NCBI RefSeq assembly: GCF_029194005.1
Contig: NZ_JARFVA010000005.1
Location: 124,001-188,000, forward strand
Direction of reading: 5' to 3'
Length of the DNA: 64,000 bases
From: Flagellimonas okinawensis
GTDB taxonomy: Bacteria; Bacteroidota; Bacteroidia; Flavobacteriales; Flavobacteriaceae
Of the stretch, positions 60,117 through 64,000 are shown piece by piece. Position 1 is the first letter of the stretch. Every line of letters begins with the position of its first letter. Below the pieces are notes generated by a model. The model worked only from the letters and a program-made list of their open reading frames with translations. It had not been told where the DNA came from and searched no databases. The position numbers and the translations under genes are program-made.

Positions 60117-61361
60117 ATGCAACAGATTGAGTTGATGGCACCTGCGGGTAATTTTGAATCCTTGCAAGCTGCATTGGATAATGGGGCCGATTCGGTGTAT
60201 TTTGGTGTGGAGCAATTGAATATGAGGGCAAGGGCCACCATGAACTTTACTTTGGACGACCTTCCCGAGATAGCGAAACGATGTAATGCCAAGGGGGTAA
60301 GAACCTACCTGACTTTGAACACCATTATCTACGACCATGATCTTTCCATTGTCAAAACCTTATTGAAAAAAGCCAAAGAAGTTGGGTTGACAGCAATTAT
60401 TGCCATGGATCAAGCCGTAATTGCTTCTGCTAGGGAATTGGGGTTAGAGGTGCATATTTCCACTCAAATCAATGTAACCAATATTGAAACGGTGAAATTC
60501 TATGCCATGTTCGCTGACACTATGGTATTGAGCCGTGAGTTGAGCTTGCGACAGGTAAAAAAGATTACCGAGCAAATTGAAAAGGATCAGATCAAAGGAC
60601 CATCCGGTCGTTTGGTTGAAATCGAGGTTTTTGGTCACGGAGCCTTATGTATGGCCGTTTCGGGTAAATGTTATATGAGTTTGCACTCCTACAATTCATC
60701 TGCAAACAGAGGGGCTTGCAAGCAAAACTGCCGAAAAAAGTATACCGTTATCGATCAGGAGACCGGTTTTGAAATGGAATTGGACAACGAATACATTATG
60801 TCCCCAAAAGATTTATGTACTATCGATTTCTTAGATCAGGTTGCCGATGCAGGCATCAAAGTTTTGAAGATCGAGGGTAGGGGGCGTGCTCCCGAATATG
60901 TGGCGAAAGTGATCAAATGTTACCGTCAGGCTTTGGATAGTTTGTATGAAGGCAATTATGATAAGGATAAAGTAATCACTTGGATGCAGGAGTTGGAAAA
61001 AGTGTACAACCGTGGTTTTTGGAGTGGTTACTACTTGGGACAAAAGTTGGGTGAATGGAGTAAAATTCCTGGCTCATCTGCCACCCAAAAGAAAGTTTAC
61101 ATTGGAAAAGGAGCCCACTTCTTCCCAAAGAGCAATATCGGTGAGTTTATCATCGAAGCTTATGATATATCAATTGGGGATACCATTTTGGTGACTGGTC
61201 CCACAACAGGTGCCAAAGAAATGAAAGTGACCGAAATGTTGGTGAACGATGCCAAACTTTCCACCGCAAAAAAAGGAGATTCGGTGACCATTCCTTTGGA
61301 TTTTAGAATTCGACTATCGGATAAGCTGTATAAAATCGTAGAAAATAAGGTAGAGGCCTAA
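60117..61361 (+). CDS. Peptidase U32 family protein (TrhP/YegQ-like)
   Basis: 414 aa from the ATG at 60117 (MQQIELMAPAGNFESLQAAL). The U32 signature EIEVFGHGALCMAVSGKCYMS and the Cys cluster around ANRGACKQNCRKKY, which probably binds an Fe-S cluster, are present. E. coli relatives (TrhP/YegQ) help hydroxylate tRNA uridine 34. The adjoining ferredoxin gene, overlapping by one base, supports an electron-requiring reaction. Confidence 0.93.
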   Translation: MQQIELMAPAGNFESLQAALDNGADSVYFGVEQLNMRARATMNFTLDDLPEIAKRCNAKGVRTYLTLNTIIYDHDLSIVKTLLKKAKEVGLTAIIAMDQAVIASARELGLEVHISTQINVTNIETVKFYAMFADTMVLSRELSLRQVKKITEQIEKDQIKGPSGRLVEIEVFGHGALCMAVSGKCYMSLHSYNSSANRGACKQNCRKKYTVIDQETGFEMELDNEYIMSPKDLCTIDFLDQVADAGIKVLKIEGRGRAPEYVAKVIKCYRQALDSLYEGNYDKDKVITWMQELEKVYNRGFWSGYYLGQKLGEWSKIPGSSATQKKVYIGKGAHFFPKSNIGEFIIEAYDISIGDTILVTGPTTGAKEMKVTEMLVNDAKLSTAKKGDSVTIPLDFRIRLSDKLYKIVENKVEA

Positions 61362-61591
61362 TGGTTGTTGTTACGCTTCAGCGCGAAAAATGTATCGGTT
61401 GTAATTATTGTGTGGAGTTGGCCCCAGAACAATTTGCCATGTCCAAAAAAGATGGCAAATCTGTATTGTTGCATTCCCAGAACAAAAAGGGATTTCATAC
61501 CATAAAATCCCACGATGAGGGCATTTACGATGCTTCTGAACAAGCCGCGAAAGCCTGTCCCGTAAAAATTATTTCGGTAAAGCGAACCTGA
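61361..61591 (+). CDS. Small 4Fe-4S ferredoxin
   Basis: 76 aa with CIGCNYC near the N-terminus and a fourth Cys in KACPVKII, the pattern of a single [4Fe-4S] cluster ferredoxin. Coupled (TAATG) to the U32 gene, it likely passes electrons to it. Confidence 0.93.
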   Translation: MVVVTLQREKCIGCNYCVELAPEQFAMSKKDGKSVLLHSQNKKGFHTIKSHDEGIYDASEQAAKACPVKIISVKRT

Positions 61592-62194
61592 CTATAGTTC
61601 CATCAAGGCTTTGTAGACCAAATCGGTCGGTAATCCCACTACATTGGTGTAAGAACCTTGAATTTCGGTAATGCCGATCATCCCAATCCATTCCTGGATG
61701 CCGTAGGCTCCAGCCTTATCAAAAGGTTGGCACGTTTCTATGTAATAATTGATTTCATCATCCGAGAAATCCTTCAACTTTACCTTGGTGATACCACTTA
61801 CGGTTTTTTGGGAATCTTTTGTGGTAAAACAAACGGAAGTTATCACTTCGTGCCAATCGCCCGAAAGGGTGCGGAGCATTTCAAAAGCTTCAGCCTTGTC
61901 TGCGGCTTTGGCTAAGGATGTTTTGTTATGCCAAACCACCGTATCCGAAGTAATCACAATTTGATTTGGTTCCAACTCCTCCATAAATGGAGAGGCTTTT
62001 AGTTTGGCCAGATACTCTGATATTTCTTGACCTTGTAATTCCTCTGGGTATACTTCTTCCACGGATTTTGGTCTTACTTCGAAGTCGAGTCCCAGTTCTT
62101 CCAAAAACATTTTGCGTCTTGGCGAGCCAGAGCCTAAGATGATTTTTTTGTCCTTGAGCTTTTCTTTGAGTGGATTTTTAGTCATTCTTGGCAC
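61592..62194 (-). CDS. maf: Maf-family nucleotide pyrophosphatase
   Basis: 200 aa. IILGSGSPRRKMFLEELGLDFEV, IVITSDTVVWHN and KAGAYGIQEWIGMIGITEIQGSY are definitive for Maf, which hydrolyses modified or canonical nucleoside triphosphates. It overlaps the upstream phosphatase gene by 17 bp (14 bp less if the Met three codons later is used). Convergent with the ferredoxin gene with no gap. Confidence 0.95.
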   Translation of the reverse strand: MPRMTKNPLKEKLKDKKIILGSGSPRRKMFLEELGLDFEVRPKSVEEVYPEELQGQEISEYLAKLKASPFMEELEPNQIVITSDTVVWHNKTSLAKAADKAEAFEMLRTLSGDWHEVITSVCFTTKDSQKTVSGITKVKLKDFSDDEINYYIETCQPFDKAGAYGIQEWIGMIGITEIQGSYTNVVGLPTDLVYKALMEL

Positions 62195-62705
62195 TAAAAT
62201 TATCGTTCCAGTCCCCCCGAACCTTTAAAACTTGCTCAATAATGTCCCGAACACAGCCATCGCCACCGTTTTTGTGCGACACATAATCGGAAATTGCTTT
62301 TACCTCTGGCACCGCATTTTGTGGGGAAGTGGCCAGAGCAACCATTTTCATAGGTGGAATGTCTGGAACATCATCACCCATGTATACCACGGATTGTGGG
62401 TCTATGCCGTGAATATCCAAATATTCCTCCAAAGGTTCTTGTTTGTGGTGGGCACCCATATAAAAATCGGTAACCCCGAGGCCTTTTAAGCGCTCTTTTA
62501 CCCCTTGATTGGTTCCGCCGGTAATAATACAGACATTGTATCCTTTTTTAATGGCCGTTTTTAAGGCGTAACCATCTTTAACGCTCATTTTGCGAAGCAG
62601 TTCTCCATCGGTGGTAATTAAAACAGTTCCATCGGTAAAAACACCATCAACATCAAAAACAAATGTGGTAATATTGCTCAATAGCTCTTTATAATTCTTC
62701 TTCAT
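62178..62705 (-). CDS. HAD-IIIA phosphatase, KdsC-like
   Basis: 175 aa. FVFDVDGVFTDGTVLI (catalytic Asp-x-Asp), CIITGGTNQGVKERL and YMGDDVPDIPPMK are KdsC motifs (3-deoxy-D-manno-octulosonate 8-phosphate phosphatase). Overlaps both neighbours, indicating a DUF2520-KdsC-maf operon. The role in Kdo synthesis is likely but not certain without kdsA/B nearby. Confidence 0.92.
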   Translation of the reverse strand: MKKNYKELLSNITTFVFDVDGVFTDGTVLITTDGELLRKMSVKDGYALKTAIKKGYNVCIITGGTNQGVKERLKGLGVTDFYMGAHHKQEPLEEYLDIHGIDPQSVVYMGDDVPDIPPMKMVALATSPQNAVPEVKAISDYVSHKNGGDGCVRDIIEQVLKVRGDWNDNFSAKND

Positions 62706-63456
62706 GGGCTTGTTTTATAGCTTGGCTCAATAATTTATAGAGTGTAATATGTTCATTTTTATTCAGTAGTTCTAGGTGGCTTTCCATGCTTTTGATGTCA
62801 TTTCGGCGTGCTGGCCCCGTTTGAGCCTTTTTGGGAGACATGGTCTGGATTTTATTCGCAGTTTCCATGATCAATGGTTTCAACAAATCAAAAGAAAGAC
62901 CTTCCTCTACGCAAAGTTCTTCACCGACACTATAGAGATAATTGGTAAAGTTGTTCACAAAAACGGCTGCAAGATGCAATTTTTTTCGCTGTTCCGAGTC
63001 GATAAGGTGTACGTTTTCGGAAATGGATGCTGCCAGTGTCTTCAAGGTTTCCAAAGATTCTTTTTCTTCGGCTTCCACGCAGAAGGGAATGGTTGAAAAA
63101 TCAACTGATTTACCTTTGGTAAATGTCTGTAAGGGATAAAAAACACCCCTGTTTGTGGGTTGTATTGCTTTTAAACCAATGGCCCCGGAAGTATGGACCA
63201 CAATTCCTGTTTTGTTCAAGAGATAGCCAGAAACTTTGTTAATGGCATCATCTTTTACAGCGATTATATACACATCTGCATCGTCAATCGCATTAAAATC
63301 ATTGGAAATAGTGGAATATTCGGAAAACTTTTGTAGTTCTTTCTTGTTACGCCCCACAACTTGCGCCACATCAACATCCTTGGCTTTTTCAAAAGCGTTG
63401 GATAAGTGCTTGGCGAGGCTTCCAGTCCCCAATATTACAATCTTAAGCATGCCCAA
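62689..63456 (-). CDS. DUF2520 Rossmann-fold oxidoreductase-like protein
   Basis: 255 aa. IVILGTGSLAKHLSNAF is a dinucleotide-binding motif; the C-terminal helical half (AAVFVNNFTNYLYSVGEELC, GPARRNDIKSMESHLELL) is DUF2520. Distantly related to pyrroline-carboxylate and F420-dependent reductases; substrate unknown. First gene of the operon. Confidence 0.9.
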   Translation of the reverse strand: MGMLKIVILGTGSLAKHLSNAFEKAKDVDVAQVVGRNKKELQKFSEYSTISNDFNAIDDADVYIIAVKDDAINKVSGYLLNKTGIVVHTSGAIGLKAIQPTNRGVFYPLQTFTKGKSVDFSTIPFCVEAEEKESLETLKTLAASISENVHLIDSEQRKKLHLAAVFVNNFTNYLYSVGEELCVEEGLSFDLLKPLIMETANKIQTMSPKKAQTGPARRNDIKSMESHLELLNKNEHITLYKLLSQAIKQAHEEEL

Positions 63457-63550
63457 AACTACAAATTTAGGGTTGATAGATTATCGTAAGAATTAACAAA
63501 TCTGTTTGATTTTTATGTGTTAAGGCAGCAGGGAAGTTCTAAAAAGACCT

Positions 63551-63558
63551 TATTTTTG
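63551..63558 (+). promoter_or_regulatory. -7 element before the cytochrome c biogenesis gene
   Basis: TATTTTTG fits TAnnTTTG, 25 bp before the ATG at 63584. No well-placed -33 box is evident. Confidence 0.4.
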
Positions 63559-63583
63559 CAAGCCGAAAGTAGACCGAATTTCC

Positions 63584-64000
63584 ATGATCAATATCCTCAA
63601 GAAAACACTTTTTTCCACTAGACTTATGGCAGTTCTATTTTTGGTCTTTGCAGCAGCGTTGGCCATTGGAACTTTTGTGGAAACTTGGTACAGTACGGAC
63701 ACCGCACGAATTTATATTTATAATGCTACTTGGTTCGAGGCCATTATGGTCTTTTTTGTAATCAACTTTTTCGGCAATATTTATAGATATCGTTTGTTGG
63801 AATGGAAAAAATGGCCCGTACTTATTCTGCACCTTTCTTGGATTCTGATCATTATAGGTGCGTTTGTGACCCGTTACATCAGTTACGAAGGTATGATGCC
63901 CATCAGGGAAGGTGCTACCGAAAAAATATTTTATTCGGACAAGACCTATTTAACTGCTTTTGTGGATGGGGATATCAATGGAGAGACCAAACGCCGGGTA
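63584..64000 (+). CDS. Cytochrome c biogenesis protein (ResB/CcsA type), 3'-truncated
   Basis: 139 codons from the ATG at 63584 run off the window end without a stop. Membrane helices TRLMAVLFLVFAAALAIGTF, ATWFEAIMVFFVINFFGN and WPVLILHLSWILIIIGAFVTRY with the conserved His in LHLSW match the ResB/Ccs1 part of the large fused CcsBA-type haem-handling protein common in Bacteroidetes (normally over 1,000 aa). GTFVETWYSTDTARIYIY is the family N-terminus. Confidence 0.85.
   Translation, partial: MINILKKTLFSTRLMAVLFLVFAAALAIGTFVETWYSTDTARIYIYNATWFEAIMVFFVINFFGNIYRYRLLEWKKWPVLILHLSWILIIIGAFVTRYISYEGMMPIREGATEKIFYSDKTYLTAFVDGDINGETKRRV

Overview
The window is a chromosomal segment of a member of the Bacteroidetes, almost certainly the family Flavobacteriaceae (a marine, Muricauda/Flagellimonas-like genome would fit, but the genus cannot be fixed from sequence alone). 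Supporting points are the gliding-motility genes gldF and gldG, lineage-typical families (DUF4290, DUF4870, DUF2911, DUF6799-type repeats, BfmA/BtgA mobilization protein), promoters of the TTG-N19-TAnnTTTG type, and the near absence of Shine-Dalgarno sequences. No rRNA or CRISPR array is present; one tRNA (Met, CAT) is seen.

Layout. 1-3.4 kb: a truncated repeat protein, an outer-membrane protein, and a thioredoxin/ArsP-type permease/secreted acetolactate-decarboxylase-like operon. 3.6-5.4 kb: an operon of a divergent ribosomal protein S21, an NYN/OST-HTH protein and a group-2 sigma-70 factor, resembling the rpsU-dnaG-rpoD macromolecular synthesis operon. 5.78-15.59 kb: a 9.8-kb integrative mobilizable element inserted at the 3' end of mnmE, bounded by a 21-bp repeat (19/21 identical) of the last mnmE codons. 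It carries a tyrosine integrase, an excisionase-like protein, a VapE-like helicase, a Toprim primase, an iteron array, an Xre-RES toxin-antitoxin pair, BfmA, a RadC-like JAB protein, SSB, a strongly self-complementary non-coding stretch, and a Fic protein preceded by four 24-bp repeats. No relaxase gene is visible.

15.6-24.3 kb is core genome: mnmE, DUF4870, dnaN, a tightly coupled SAM-hydrolase/monooxygenase/gldF/gldG operon, phoH and purC. A decayed LytS-type sensor kinase follows. 25.5-37.2 kb is an acetate-scavenging locus: an IS1 InsA-like Zn-ribbon/HTH protein, porin, DUF4212 + sodium:solute symporter, small membrane protein + symporter-domain histidine kinase (CrbS-like), a receiver-only response regulator, acetyl-CoA synthetase, and a DnaQ-type exonuclease with a cNMP/CBS/DUF294 regulator.

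37.3-64 kb is again mostly core: two paralogous secreted M20 amidohydrolases, tRNA-Met, START-like protein, class IV aminotransferase, YqgE, HU, fmt, recQ, an AAA ATPase, DUF493, DUF4290, murA (with Asp in place of the fosfomycin-target Cys), pirin, a photolyase/SDR/SRPBCC set, DUF2911, a secreted PIG-L deacetylase with a tiny membrane protein and a symporter, a lipoprotein, U32 peptidase, ferredoxin, maf, a KdsC-like phosphatase, DUF2520, and the start of a cytochrome c biogenesis gene cut by the window end.

The least ordinary parts are the S21-NYN-sigma operon, the element in mnmE with its several repeat arrays, and the recurrent pairing of tiny membrane proteins with symporter-fold genes.
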